This document shows, one piece after another, positions 29,003 through 38,150 of a stretch of 64,000 nucleotides of DNA (positions are counted from its first letter, which is position 1; each line of letters opens with the position of its first letter). The notes beneath the pieces are model-generated. The model saw nothing but the letters and a program-made list of their open reading frames with translations. It was not told the origin of the DNA and did no database searches. Made by a program: the position numbers and the translations under genes. Source of the DNA: Chloroflexota bacterium (GTDB lineage Bacteria > Chloroflexota > UBA6077 > FW602-bin22 > CADDYW01); assembly GCA_902810745.1 (NCBI GenBank), contig CADDYW010000010.1, positions 23,418 through 87,417 on the forward strand. The letters run 5' to 3'.

Positions 29003-29682
29003 CCTGGCGCTCGCCGGCGCACGGGCATGGTACCGCGTGTAATTTCGGCTCTCAGACAAAACGGACGGCAGATCGGCAAGCGTCCAGCTGAACCGACTGG
29101 TGGACGGGCCGGCCGCGCTGGATGGACTTGACGCCCCGTACCCGGCCTGGCGGCAGGGAGGAGTCCCGTTCTGCACCGCTTGCGGCTGCGTCTCGTCTGC
29201 GCTGATGCCACGGTCGATGCGGCACCGGCACCGTGGCCGGCAGCCAGCCCGTGGACGTCGCGCGACGCGTATGACCTCTGGCGGTTCGCCGTGATCCCTG
29301 TCCCGTAGTCGAGCTTTGTCGCAGCGGCTGCCCTCGGACCGGCGAAGGGAGCACCTCTACAGCAGCTGATCGTGCTCGCCCCAGGTCCCTGCCCGCGTGG
29401 AGGGATAGGGCCACCTCCTGACGTGGATGCTTCCTCGGCACCGCTCGGCGTCGTTCCGGTGGATCACGTACTGCTCGGAGAGGTCGCGATGGCTACCCGA
29501 CCTGACGCAGCCAGTCATCGAATGACTGCTCCGCGGGGCGGTCGTGCAGGGCACGCTCCCGCGTCGGACTTTCGCCAGCCCTTCCGCGAATCGCGCTATA
29601 ATGGCTCCGGTCGCCCCGGGACTCCTCCGACGAGGCGCTCGGCGCCACCTTTCAACACTTTCCCAAACCCAGGTATCCGTGA
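29003..29682. other. 680-base gap, possibly with degraded coding sequence
   Basis: No intact gene is supported. Short stretches in one plus-strand frame (about 29215-29305, and 29350-29520 after a stop) have coding-like composition but no recognisable family, so a decayed gene is possible. TATAAT at 29597-29602 is a good -10 box for the transporter gene that starts at 29683; its -35 is poor. Confidence 0.35.
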
Positions 29683-30639
29683 GTGGGACTGGTGGATCGA
29701 TCGGTAGAATCTCCCCGCTGGAGCCGTCTGCAGATCGCGGTGGCCTTCGGCGCGCTGTGCTTGATCTGGGGTCTCGCGTTCGTCGTGATGCACGTCGGTC
29801 TTCTGTATGCGCCGCCGATCACCTTCACCGCCCTTCGCGCCTTCCTCGGCAGCGTCGCGCTCGCGGCGTATCTGCTCGCGACTGGTCGGTCATTTCCGCT
29901 TGATCGGCCAACTCAGATCACCGCGATCGTCATGGGAGCCACCAACGTCGCCGGGTTCTGGGGTTTTCAGAGCCTTGCCTTGCTACGGATCACGCCCGGC
30001 GAGACCGCTATCCTGATCTACGTCCAGCCGCTGCTCGTCGCGTTCGGCGCGTGGCTCTTCCTCGGCGAGCAGCTGCCGTTCCCGAGGGTGATCGGACTTT
30101 TCGGTGGATTTGCGGGCGTCGTCCTCGTGATCGGCGGACAGGTGCTGCAGCACGCGCATCTGTCCTGGATTGGCTATGGCAGCGCGCTCGCGGGGGCACT
30201 GTGCTGGGCGATTGGAACAGTCTACTTCAAGGGCCGCGCGCACGGACAGAGTCTGCTCTGGATCGCGGCGTTGCAGGCTCTCTATGGTTCGATTCCTCTC
30301 GTCGTGATCGCGGCCTTGCTGGAGCATCCCCACGTTGCGCCGACATTCGCTCTGTTCTGGACCCTTGCCTACGCCGGGCTGGGCGCGGCGGCGCTAGCCT
30401 ACCTGCTCTGGTTCTCCCTGCTCCGCCAGCACGACGCCAGCACAGTCGCGGCGTTCGTCTTCCTCGTCCCACTCGTCGCGGTGATCGGCGACGGGATCTT
30501 CCTCGGCGACCGCTTTGGTCTAAACGCGTTCCTCGGAGGCGCGCTGATTGTGCTCGGGATCTGGCTCGTGAGTCGGCCCTACCCCAACCTGCACAAAAAC
30601 GAGGAGCCGACATTCGTGCACGTTACCAGTAGACAATAA
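29683..30639 (+). CDS. EamA/DMT-family transporter
   Basis: 318 residues with about ten predicted membrane segments arranged as two EamA repeats. Repeat 1 starts near GALCLIWGLAFVVMHVGLLY and repeat 2 near GYGSALAGALCWAIGTVYFKG. Conserved FLGEQLPFPRVIGLFGGFAGVVL and FLGDRFGLNAFLGGALIVLGIW close the repeats. Such proteins export or import metabolites such as amino acids, purines or drugs; specificity cannot be read. The start GTG 29683 is tentative, with GTG 29692 as alternative. Confidence 0.9.
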   Translation: MGLVDRSVESPRWSRLQIAVAFGALCLIWGLAFVVMHVGLLYAPPITFTALRAFLGSVALAAYLLATGRSFPLDRPTQITAIVMGATNVAGFWGFQSLALLRITPGETAILIYVQPLLVAFGAWLFLGEQLPFPRVIGLFGGFAGVVLVIGGQVLQHAHLSWIGYGSALAGALCWAIGTVYFKGRAHGQSLLWIAALQALYGSIPLVVIAALLEHPHVAPTFALFWTLAYAGLGAAALAYLLWFSLLRQHDASTVAAFVFLVPLVAVIGDGIFLGDRFGLNAFLGGALIVLGIWLVSRPYPNLHKNEEPTFVHVTSRQ

Positions 30640-30686
30640 TTTCTCTACTTACTAGAGTTGGTTTATCAAGTAATCGTGGAGCGCCG

Positions 30687-30893
30687 ATGAGCATGGATCC
30701 AAACGAGCTAGGACTGAGCGAGGGCACGATCTATCGCGCGGGTCAGATGGCCCCGCCTGGTGAGTATGCGCGCGTCGGCCGGCCAGAGGTCATCATCACA
30801 CTGAGTCAGGCAGGGTATCTTCCAGCGTCTTTCGACGGTACCGTTGCCCTGTACTACCGAGTCGTTCGGGTTCAGAACTCGATCACCCGTTAG
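30687..30893 (+). CDS. small hypothetical protein
   Basis: 68 residues, starting MSMDPNELGLSEGTIYRAGQ, with a proline/glycine-rich segment MAPPGEYARVGRPEVI and a beta-like C-terminus. No family recognised. GGAG stands nine bases before the ATG. The 47 bases before the gene are AT-rich and contain a CTCTA/TAGAG hairpin that may end the transporter transcript. Confidence 0.55.
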   Translation: MSMDPNELGLSEGTIYRAGQMAPPGEYARVGRPEVIITLSQAGYLPASFDGTVALYYRVVRVQNSITR

Positions 30894-30923
30894 CGAGGCG
30901 TCGATCTGAGCCTCATGCTCTGC

Positions 30924-31982
30924 TCACCGAGCACTTGCCTCGAGCTCGATGACGCCTTTGACGACCTCGTCTTTGCGCTGCTCGACGTACCGGAAGGCGT
31001 CTGGCGCACGATCGAACTCGAAACGGTGCGTAATCGGCGCGAGCAAGTCGACCCGACCGGCTGAGGCGAGCGTGATGGCAACTGGATGCTGGTGCGCGTA
31101 GCGGAAGCTCGAGCGTACCTGTAACCCGCTCCGGACGATGCGGTTGGTACTGATCGGGATTACTGGCTCCCAGGCAATGCCGACCAAGGTGATCCGTCCA
31201 CCTCGGCGCACCAGGTCGAACGCCTGGCGAATCGTCGGCGTCGCGCCAACCGCCTCGATGACGACGTCGGCACCTTCTCCGTCCGTCAGATCACGCACGA
31301 TCGAGAGCGGATCCGCGAGGCGTGGATTCACTGTCACCGTCGCCCCGAGCTGGCTCGCCACCGCGAGAGGCCGTTCCGCCAGGTCTATCGACACGATCGT
31401 CCCCGCGCCACGGATACGCGCCGCCTGGAGAATCATCAAGCCGATCGGCCCGGCACCCAGGATTACGACCGTCTCGCCCGGCTTCACGCCGGCCTCCTCC
31501 ACCGCCTGGAGACCAACCGCGAACGGCTCGATCATCGCTCCCGCCTCATCACTGAGCGAGTCGGGCAGACGGTGGACCCATCGCGCCGGAACACACGCCA
31601 GCCCGGCCATCAGTCCATCGGTTGGGGGGATACCAAGAAAGCGCACGTTCGGACAGAGATTATAGTGCCCGAGTCGACAGAGCCTGCACTCGCCGCAGGC
31701 CAGCCCCGGCTCGACGATCACCCGGTCGCCGGCTCGAAGACCGTCAACTCCCGGGCCAACGGCCACGACCCTTCCCGCGGCCTCGTGACCGAGGACCAGC
31801 GGCCGCTGGAGAATGCTATCGCCGATACGCCCCTCTTTGTACAGGTGCAGGTCGGACCCGCAGATGCCAACCACCCGCGGGGCCACCACGACCTCACCTG
31901 GCCCCGGGTCCGCGCAGTCGCGCGTCTCGATCTCCAGTCGCCCGGCATTCTGCAGTACGACCGCATCGACCCGCGTCGCCAT
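30924..31982 (-). CDS. zinc-dependent medium-chain alcohol dehydrogenase
   Basis: 352 residues. Catalytic zinc ligands are in VGICGSDLHLY (Cys) and LGHEAAG (His-Glu); the structural zinc is in CGECRLCRLGHYNLC. The cofactor-binding motif is VVILGAGPIGLMIL (near residue 168). It is closest to the sorbitol/threonine/galactitol dehydrogenase group. ATG 31982 follows AAAGGA; the frame is open upstream. It lies at the end of the exopolysaccharide gene block on the same strand, but a 95-base gap makes co-transcription only possible. Confidence 0.92.
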   Translation of the reverse strand: MATRVDAVVLQNAGRLEIETRDCADPGPGEVVVAPRVVGICGSDLHLYKEGRIGDSILQRPLVLGHEAAGRVVAVGPGVDGLRAGDRVIVEPGLACGECRLCRLGHYNLCPNVRFLGIPPTDGLMAGLACVPARWVHRLPDSLSDEAGAMIEPFAVGLQAVEEAGVKPGETVVILGAGPIGLMILQAARIRGAGTIVSIDLAERPLAVASQLGATVTVNPRLADPLSIVRDLTDGEGADVVIEAVGATPTIRQAFDLVRRGGRITLVGIAWEPVIPISTNRIVRSGLQVRSSFRYAHQHPVAITLASAGRVDLLAPITHRFEFDRAPDAFRYVEQRKDEVVKGVIELEASAR

Positions 31983-32077
31983 TCGTCTTCCATCCTTTCT
32001 TCGCCCCGTGTCACGTTCGTGCACCGTCTCGCCACGGGCGCAAGCCCTCTGGTCCACGATTCACCTGCCGACGGCAG

Positions 32078-32785
32078 CTACTTCTTCCGCGGTGCGGGGA
32101 CCCCACGGCCGGGAATCTGCCCGAGCACCGGGAGATCGACCAGGTTCGCTATATCGTCCGACGTCACCGTATCATCGAGGTACTCGAGCAGGAACGCGAG
32201 GCCAATACCCACGGCCAATCCGACCAGCGATCGAGCCGCGAGATTGAGGATTGCGCTACGACCAGCCGGCCCGGCCACGATCTCCGGAGGATTGATGACG
32301 CTCACCACGGGATTCGCTTGAGCGCTGAGCGGATCGAAAATCGTCGTCTTCGCATCGGGCGACGTCAGGATATCAGCAACCGCTTGAGCGAGTGCCAGCG
32401 CTCCCGCGGACGTCGGGGACGAAATGGTCAGATGGAGCACACGGTGGGCCTTCTTCCCTTCGATCGTGCCGGTCGGTGGCCCTCCAGGAAAGTTCTTCAG
32501 TCGGTCGCGGACGCGCTGCAGGAATGCATTGCTCTCGACCGTGTCGATCAAATCGTCGTTCAGGTACTCGGACGCCAGGTACGAGTAATAATCGTGCGAG
32601 TAGTAGTCGCTCGTCTCCGGCGTCGCGCGCGGCTCAACCGACAGGATCAGCGCCGCCTGATACGGGGTGGCGACCTGGGGAATCAGGTAGACCGAGGCAG
32701 CCGCGACGACGAGCGCGACGAGAAACGTTCCGATCACCACCGGGGCGCGGTCTACAACGACCCGCCAGTACTGTCGAAGCTCCAC
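32078..32785 (-). CDS. Wzz-like polysaccharide chain-length regulator
   Basis: 235 residues: an N-terminal cytoplasmic stretch LRQYWRVVVDRAPVV, a membrane segment IGTFLVALVVAAASVYLIP, an extracytoplasmic region of about 130 residues, and a second segment SLVGLAVGIGLAFLLEYLDD. This is the Wzz/polysaccharide co-polymerase layout without a tyrosine kinase domain. The GTG start directly follows the stop of the upstream glycosyltransferase (TGAGTG), so translation is coupled. It probably controls exopolysaccharide chain length or export. Confidence 0.85.
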   Translation of the reverse strand: MELRQYWRVVVDRAPVVIGTFLVALVVAAASVYLIPQVATPYQAALILSVEPRATPETSDYYSHDYYSYLASEYLNDDLIDTVESNAFLQRVRDRLKNFPGGPPTGTIEGKKAHRVLHLTISSPTSAGALALAQAVADILTSPDAKTTIFDPLSAQANPVVSVINPPEIVAGPAGRSAILNLAARSLVGLAVGIGLAFLLEYLDDTVTSDDIANLVDLPVLGQIPGRGVPAPRKK

Positions 32786-34207
32786 TCAATACGCTCCATG
32801 CCCGGAAATGACCGCCGGGAGTGTCCGTAGCAGGATCTTGAGATCCAGCCCGAGCGTCCAGTTCTCAATGTACCATATGTCAAGAAGAGCCGTTTCGTCG
32901 AAGGGGAGATCGCTCCGACCCGAGACCTGCCCGAGGCCGGTGATGCCCGGATAGACCTGCAGCCGGCGCCGGTGCCATTCCGCGTACTGATCCACCTCCC
33001 AGGGGAAAGGCGGTCGTGGACCAACCAGGCTCATGTCGCCGCGCAGAACGTTGAATAGCTGCGGAATCTCATCGAGGCTGAAGCGCCGCAGCCAGCGTCC
33101 CACCCGGGTCCGGCGAGGATCGTTGCGGATCTTGAAGATCGGTCCATTGGCTTCGTTCTGAGCGATCAGAGCCTGAAGCTCCTGATCGGCGCCGTCGCGC
33201 ATCGAGCGAAACTTGAAGAAGTCGAACGGCTTTCCCCAGCGCCCGATACGAACCTGGCGCACGATGATCGGCCCGGGGGAGTCAAGCTTGATCGCGATGG
33301 CGATCAGCAGCATCGGAACCGCCAGCACAATCAGCGCGATGCTCGCCACGAGCACGTCGACGATCCGCTTGATGACCTGCCCACTCCCGGGCAGGCTCAC
33401 CTCGCGCAGACCGATCAGCGGAATGCGGTTGATCTCGACGACGTCGACCTGGTTCAGGCTGAGGTCATAGAAATCCGGAACGATCCGGAAGCGCACGTTC
33501 AGCCGGGAGCACGCGATGACGATCTCGGTGACCTTCTGATGGGACGCCGATGGGAGCGCAATGATGACCTCGTCGATCTGATGCTGCCAGACGAGTTGAG
33601 GAATCTCCGCCGTGGTTCCGAGATATTCGAACCGCCCCAGCGACTGCCGAGGCTCGTCGTCGACAAATCCGACAATCTTGTAGCCCAGCTCCGGCTGCGC
33701 CACGATATTCTGCATGATCATGCGTCCGAGCGGCCCCTCGCCGACCACCAGGACCCGCTGGAGCCCGATCCCCTTCCGTCGCAGGTAGCCGCGCCAGCCA
33801 CGCTCCACCACCCGTGCCATCGCCAGGAGAACGATGATCGCCACGCAGGCGTAGATGAAGACGAGACGCGAATAGCCGAACGGGCGGACGTAGAACACGG
33901 CCACGATCATGATTGCTACGCCGACCAGCGCCCCGGCGGTGATGCCGGATACCTCGTCGGCCCAGCCCTGCCGACGGCGTCGGCCATAGACCCCGTTCAG
34001 CTTGTAGATGATTAGCAGGCAGACAGTCAGAAAGGCCTGGATGCCGAAGTAGCTGCTGATCGGAAGATAATCTGCCGCCGCGACCTCGCGAAACAGCTCG
34101 AGCTGATAGCGGAGGTACCAGGCGATGGCAAACCCGAGATTGATCAGGACCACGTCGATCAACGCGAGGAGCACGCCCGGTAGGAAAGGGGCTCGTGTGC
34201 GAGCCAT
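32786..34207 (-). CDS. exopolysaccharide polyprenyl glycosylphosphotransferase (WbaP/CpsE type)
   Basis: 473 residues. The N-terminal half has four to five membrane helices and a CoA-binding-like Rossmann region ([14 protein letters not shown]). The C-terminal sugar-transferase domain starts at [16 protein letters not shown] and carries [34 protein letters not shown] and [16 protein letters not shown]. It transfers a hexose-1-phosphate from UDP-sugar to undecaprenyl phosphate, the first step of repeat-unit assembly. It lies between the GT4 and Wzz-like genes on the same strand. Confidence 0.93.
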   Translation of the reverse strand: MARTRAPFLPGVLLALIDVVLINLGFAIAWYLRYQLELFREVAAADYLPISSYFGIQAFLTVCLLIIYKLNGVYGRRRRQGWADEVSGITAGALVGVAIMIVAVFYVRPFGYSRLVFIYACVAIIVLLAMARVVERGWRGYLRRKGIGLQRVLVVGEGPLGRMIMQNIVAQPELGYKIVGFVDDEPRQSLGRFEYLGTTAEIPQLVWQHQIDEVIIALPSASHQKVTEIVIACSRLNVRFRIVPDFYDLSLNQVDVVEINRIPLIGLREVSLPGSGQVIKRIVDVLVASIALIVLAVPMLLIAIAIKLDSPGPIIVRQVRIGRWGKPFDFFKFRSMRDGADQELQALIAQNEANGPIFKIRNDPRRTRVGRWLRRFSLDEIPQLFNVLRGDMSLVGPRPPFPWEVDQYAEWHRRRLQVYPGITGLGQVSGRSDLPFDETALLDIWYIENWTLGLDLKILLRTLPAVISGHGAY

Positions 34208-34232
34208 GGCTAACTCTCAGTCTTATCCAGCG

Positions 34233-35387
34233 TCAGGAACAACCGAGCGAGGTGACACCCAAAGCCGTCTGGTAAGCCTTCAAGGTAGACCTCGCCGCCT
34301 CGTCCCAGGTGAATTGCCGAGAGCGCTCGATCCCACGCACCGAGAGCTCGTGGCGCAAGGCATCGTCGCTCAGGACCGTGACTAGTGCCGTGGCGAGGGC
34401 TTCGGGGTCATCTGGATCGGCCAGAACCCCGGCATCTCCGACGACCTCCGGTAGAGATGACCGGTTCGACGCCACCACCGGCGTCCCACACGCCATCGCC
34501 TCGGCCACCGGCAGACCAAAACCCTCGTAGCGCGACGGGTAGGCGAACAGCGTGGCCGCATTATACCACAAGGGCTGCTCGTCTGTTGAGACGAAGCCGA
34601 CGAGGCGAACGTACGGCCGCACGCCAAGATCGTCGACCAGGCGAGCAATCGGCTCGTCCCCCCAGCCACGGCCACCGGCGATGACCAGCGGCTCGGTGAC
34701 GCCCCGACGCCGAGCCTCGGCGTAGGCACGCAGAAGTCCGACAACGTTCTTTCGCGGCTCGATCGTCGCAAGCGATAGAATGAAACGCTCCGGGAGCCCC
34801 TTCGCCGCGCGGAACCGTTCGAGCCGCGCGAGGTCTGCCTCCGGATGGAAGCATTCGTCAACGCCGTTGTAGATCACGTCGATGCGATCCGTCGAGATCC
34901 CGAGCAGACGTACCATGTCCTGTCGCGTGCACTCAGAGACGGCGATGAAGCGCCTGGCTCGCCGCGCCGTCCACCGACTGAACGTTTGCAGGTAGACGCG
35001 GTTCTGCCGATTGAAGGCCGACGGCAGCAGGAAATAGCTGAGATCATGAAACGTCACCACCATCGGGCAGGGCGCCGCGAGCGGCCCGACGTAGGCCGGC
35101 GCGTGCAGCAGCTCCACGCGGTCCCGCTCGAGGATCAGCGGCAGCACCAGCTGCTCCCAGAGTATTCGCACGATCGGTCGGTAGGTAGGGAGGTTTGCCT
35201 GTCGCACGCGCATTGCGACAAGCGCAGGCGCGTCGACGGGCACGTCCGGCCCGACGAACACCGTACAGCACTCGGGGCCAAGCCGTGGCCCGAGATGGGC
35301 AAGCGTGCGATCAATGTAGCGACTGATCCCGGCACTTCGGTACCAGTGCTGATAGCTCAGGAGCTGCGCGTTAAAGGCAATGTGCAT
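34233..35387 (-). CDS. GT4-family glycosyltransferase
   Basis: 384 residues with the GT-B fold of family 4. The N-domain has VVTFHDLSYFLLP and FIAVSECTRQDMVRLL, and the C-domain has ILSLATIEPRKNVVGLLRAY, IAGGRGWGDEP and the donor-binding SRYEGFGLPVAEAMACGTPVV with the EX7E-type glutamates. It probably adds a hexose or mannose to the lipid-linked exopolysaccharide unit. It is the first gene of the minus-strand polysaccharide block. Confidence 0.93.
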   Translation of the reverse strand: MHIAFNAQLLSYQHWYRSAGISRYIDRTLAHLGPRLGPECCTVFVGPDVPVDAPALVAMRVRQANLPTYRPIVRILWEQLVLPLILERDRVELLHAPAYVGPLAAPCPMVVTFHDLSYFLLPSAFNRQNRVYLQTFSRWTARRARRFIAVSECTRQDMVRLLGISTDRIDVIYNGVDECFHPEADLARLERFRAAKGLPERFILSLATIEPRKNVVGLLRAYAEARRRGVTEPLVIAGGRGWGDEPIARLVDDLGVRPYVRLVGFVSTDEQPLWYNAATLFAYPSRYEGFGLPVAEAMACGTPVVASNRSSLPEVVGDAGVLADPDDPEALATALVTVLSDDALRHELSVRGIERSRQFTWDEAARSTLKAYQTALGVTSLGCS

Positions 35388-35762
35388 GACCCGGACCGAG
35401 GCAGGAATCTCCCCTGCCGCACCGCATTATAGCCGCTCGGTCGGCGGAGAAGGACAGCTTCCGGGCAAAGGCGTGGCTCGGCCAGACCCGGGAATTGTCA
35501 CGCGTGGACCGATCGTGCTGCCCGGCACGGCACGTGATTGACCTCCCTCCTCTCAACTTCGTAGACTTGACACGGGATGAGGCCAGGACCATCCACCCGG
35601 TGCTTCGACCCGATGCCGGGGCGATCCCTAAAACGCCGACACCGACCGTCCTGGCAGGCCAGCTCGGTAGCTCGCGTGTTGCGCTCGACGTCTCGAGGCT
35701 ACCGGCAGGAAGAACGTATCACCCGGGAGCGGGAAAAGGGAATTAAAGGGAGGGACGATTCA
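35388..35762. other. 375-base divergent gap between the glycosyltransferase and Gfo/Idh genes
   Basis: No gene is supported. On the minus strand TATAAT (plus coordinates 35426-35431) lies about 40 bases before the glycosyltransferase start and is a plausible -10 box. On the plus strand a TTGACA near 35567 has no matching -10. AAAGGGAGGG (35744-35755) is the ribosome binding site of the gene at 35763. Confidence 0.5.
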
Positions 35763-36782
35763 ATGTCTGTTCGCGTCGCGGTGATCGGCTGTGGTGCCAT
35801 CGCGCGGGCACACGTCCCCGCGATTCGCGGAGCCGAGAACGTCGAGCTGGTCGGTCTCTTCGATCAGGATCTCTCTCGTGCCCGAGAGATGGCCTCCCAG
35901 CACGGGAACCCGCGTGTCTACGGAAGCTGGCGCGAGGTGCTCGACGATCCGCAGGTCGATTGCGTCGATCTGCTGCTCCCCCATAACGCCCATCACCAGT
36001 TTGCTGTCGAGGCGGCGGCGGCTGGTAAGCATATCATGGTCGAGAAGCCCATCGCCACGAGCCTCGCCGAGTGCGACGACATGATCGCGGCTGCAGAGCG
36101 CAACCGCGTCGCACTGATGACGTGCCACACCGTGCTCTTCGAGCCAGGCGCTCAGAAGGTGGAAGAGATCATCCGATCCGGACAGATCGGCGACGTCTAC
36201 ATGGCCCAGACGATCGGCCTGGAAGGACCATCGACGGTGAGCGTACGACCCTGGCTGGCCAATAGTCGTGGAGGCGGCGTCCTCATGGCCCAGGCGATCC
36301 ATCAGATCTACTTCCTCCAGCACCTGCTCGGCCCGGTCGCGAAGGTCAGCTCGGTCATCGGCAAGCGAAAGATCGTGCCGATGACGACCGACGACACCTG
36401 TCTCGCGCTGCTCGAGTTCCAGAGCGGTGCGGTTGCCGAGATCACCAGCACTTTTGGCCAGACGGTCGGACCGTATAGCCGTGGGACGTATTTTTACGGC
36501 TCGGAGGGCTACGTGTCCTATCAGCCACACAACACCGCGCTTCGCCCGAACCGGCCGCTCGAAGTGGTGTCGGAGAAGACCTACGGCGACCGCGAGCTAC
36601 ACGAGGTCTCCTATGAGCAAGAAAGCCAGTTCAAGCGCATGTGGCAAGCGTTCGGGGCGGCGATGGCGGCCGGACAGCCACCGCCGGTCACCGGTCAGGA
36701 CGGGCGCGCGGCGATCGAGGTCGTACTGGCAGCCTACCGCTCCGCGGATGAGGGCCGGACCATTGCGTTACCCCTGACCTGA
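35763..36782 (+). CDS. Gfo/Idh/MocA-family oxidoreductase
   Basis: 339 residues. The NAD(P)-binding motif VAVIGCGAIARAHVPAI is at the N-terminus, and the family lysine motif EKPIATSLAECDDMI is near residue 96. The C-terminal sheet domain includes GGGVLMAQAIHQIYFLQHLLG with the catalytic-type Asp/His replaced by Gln-Ala-Ile-His. It likely oxidises or epimerises a sugar or inositol derivative; substrate unknown. The start ATG 35763 follows a strong AAAGGGAGGGACG. The reading frame opens earlier, but homology starts here. Confidence 0.92.
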   Translation: MSVRVAVIGCGAIARAHVPAIRGAENVELVGLFDQDLSRAREMASQHGNPRVYGSWREVLDDPQVDCVDLLLPHNAHHQFAVEAAAAGKHIMVEKPIATSLAECDDMIAAAERNRVALMTCHTVLFEPGAQKVEEIIRSGQIGDVYMAQTIGLEGPSTVSVRPWLANSRGGGVLMAQAIHQIYFLQHLLGPVAKVSSVIGKRKIVPMTTDDTCLALLEFQSGAVAEITSTFGQTVGPYSRGTYFYGSEGYVSYQPHNTALRPNRPLEVVSEKTYGDRELHEVSYEQESQFKRMWQAFGAAMAAGQPPPVTGQDGRAAIEVVLAAYRSADEGRTIALPLT

Positions 36783-36876
36783 ACCACGCGACCGCCGGCG
36801 CCACGGCTGCATGGCCCTCAAATTGCCACGCAGGTGATCCTCCTGCTCGATGCCGGAGAGAGAGGATCACTGACCC

Positions 36877-37374
36877 ATGTCTGGATCATCGGACTCCCAT
36901 CTCCTCGTCGCTGCGTTCGCCCGTCGGGACCAGGCCGAGCGTGCCCTGGCAGAGCTCCAGCGACACGGTTTCCGAGATGATCAGGTAGGAATGGCTCAAC
37001 GCGAATGCGAGGCCGAGTTCGCCGAGGCGGTAGGAGAAAGAGGCGGCACCCGTGCCGAGGAAGGAATCGCCACGGGGGCGCTGGTGGGCGGTGCCCTTGG
37101 CGCGGCGGTCGCGCTCCTGATTCCCGGGTTTGGACCGGTTCTCGCCTGGGGGATTCTAACAATTGTCCTGGAAGGAGCTCTCCTTGGCGCTGCCGCGGGC
37201 GGACTGATCGGCGGACTGACCGGCCTGGGTGTCTCCGAAGAGGATGCCCAGTTCTGTGAGCGGGAGTTCGAGAACGGTCGTCCGATCGTCGTGGTCAGGC
37301 CAGCGGGACGCGCTGCCGAGGCGCGGCGCATTCTGCGCGACTGCGGTGGGTACGACCGCAGAGGCCCGTTCTGA
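36877..37374 (+). CDS. general-stress-protein-17M-like protein with glycine-zipper membrane region
   Basis: 165 residues. The N-terminal AAFARRDQAERALAELQRHGFRDDQV is like the start of the GSP17M/YflT domain. The middle (about 65-115) is a hydrophobic glycine- and alanine-rich region, GALVGGALGAAVALLIPGFGPV, with a second repeat, of the glycine-zipper kind. The end is a ferredoxin-like half that completes the first. The function is unknown; homologues are induced by stress. GAGAGAGGA lies about ten bases before the ATG. Confidence 0.75.
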   Translation: MSGSSDSHLLVAAFARRDQAERALAELQRHGFRDDQVGMAQRECEAEFAEAVGERGGTRAEEGIATGALVGGALGAAVALLIPGFGPVLAWGILTIVLEGALLGAAAGGLIGGLTGLGVSEEDAQFCEREFENGRPIVVVRPAGRAAEARRILRDCGGYDRRGPF

Positions 37375-37398
37375 CAGTCCTCATTCTGCCGCACCACC

Positions 37399-38052
37399 TC
37401 AACCGACGGTCCCCGGACCGCCCGGATAGATCCGCAGCAGCTCTCCGAGCATCTGTGCAGTCGCGCCCCAGATGACGTGACCGTGCCAGACGTAGGCAAG
37501 GGTCATCTCGTTCGGGCGCCGCGGATGCTGGATCGGTTGCAGGGCACCTGGCGCGCGGAGAGCGTCCAGCGGCACACGCAGGACCTCATCGACCTCGCTG
37601 GCGGAGACCTGGAGGCGCGGGCTGGCTGGAAGCCGAACCCAGAAGGGCTGAATGATGATGCCACTCGACAGCGTCGCGACCGGCGTGAGCGGCACTGCCG
37701 CGACGTGCACAGGGAGGCGCAGACCGATCTCCTCGCGGGCCTCACGAATCGCCGCTGCCAGGGGTGTCTCATCCGACGGCTCGATCATACCCCCGGGCAA
37801 GCTGATCTGGCCGGGATGGCGACGGAGCGACTCGGGACGACGGGTGAGAATCACGCGAGGGCCACGCCGAGTTTCATAGGTGACAACCAGCGTCGCGGCC
37901 TGAAGGTGGGCTCCGGGCGCTCGATGGTTGGCCGCGGACGACCCGTGCTCGGTCGTCGGCGGCGGACGCGGGGAGTCGGCGGAACGTTCACGCAGTCCGG
38001 ATTCTTGCTGGCCCGTGTCGGCGACGGGGCGCACGGCTTTACTTGACTTCAT
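37399..38052 (-). CDS. Nudix hydrolase, CoA pyrophosphatase type
   Basis: About 217 residues. The Nudix box GGMIEPSDETPLAAAIREAREEIG is preceded by LTRRPESLRRHPGQISLPGG, the marker of the NudL/CoA pyrophosphatase subgroup, which cleaves CoA and related dinucleotides. The first 50 residues are low-complexity and probably disordered. The start at 38052 is a choice between two close ATGs. It converges with the stress-protein gene at 36877. Confidence 0.9.
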   Translation of the reverse strand: MKSSKAVRPVADTGQQESGLRERSADSPRPPPTTEHGSSAANHRAPGAHLQAATLVVTYETRRGPRVILTRRPESLRRHPGQISLPGGMIEPSDETPLAAAIREAREEIGLRLPVHVAAVPLTPVATLSSGIIIQPFWVRLPASPRLQVSASEVDEVLRVPLDALRAPGALQPIQHPRRPNEMTLAYVWHGHVIWGATAQMLGELLRIYPGGPGTVG

Positions 38053-38150
38053 CGCTCCGTTCTCCACTCCCATCTACAGGGATACCGGATGCTCCCCGGG
38101 TCTAGCCAGATCCGGTCGGATCAGTCCGCGTTTTGATCGAGACCCGCGAC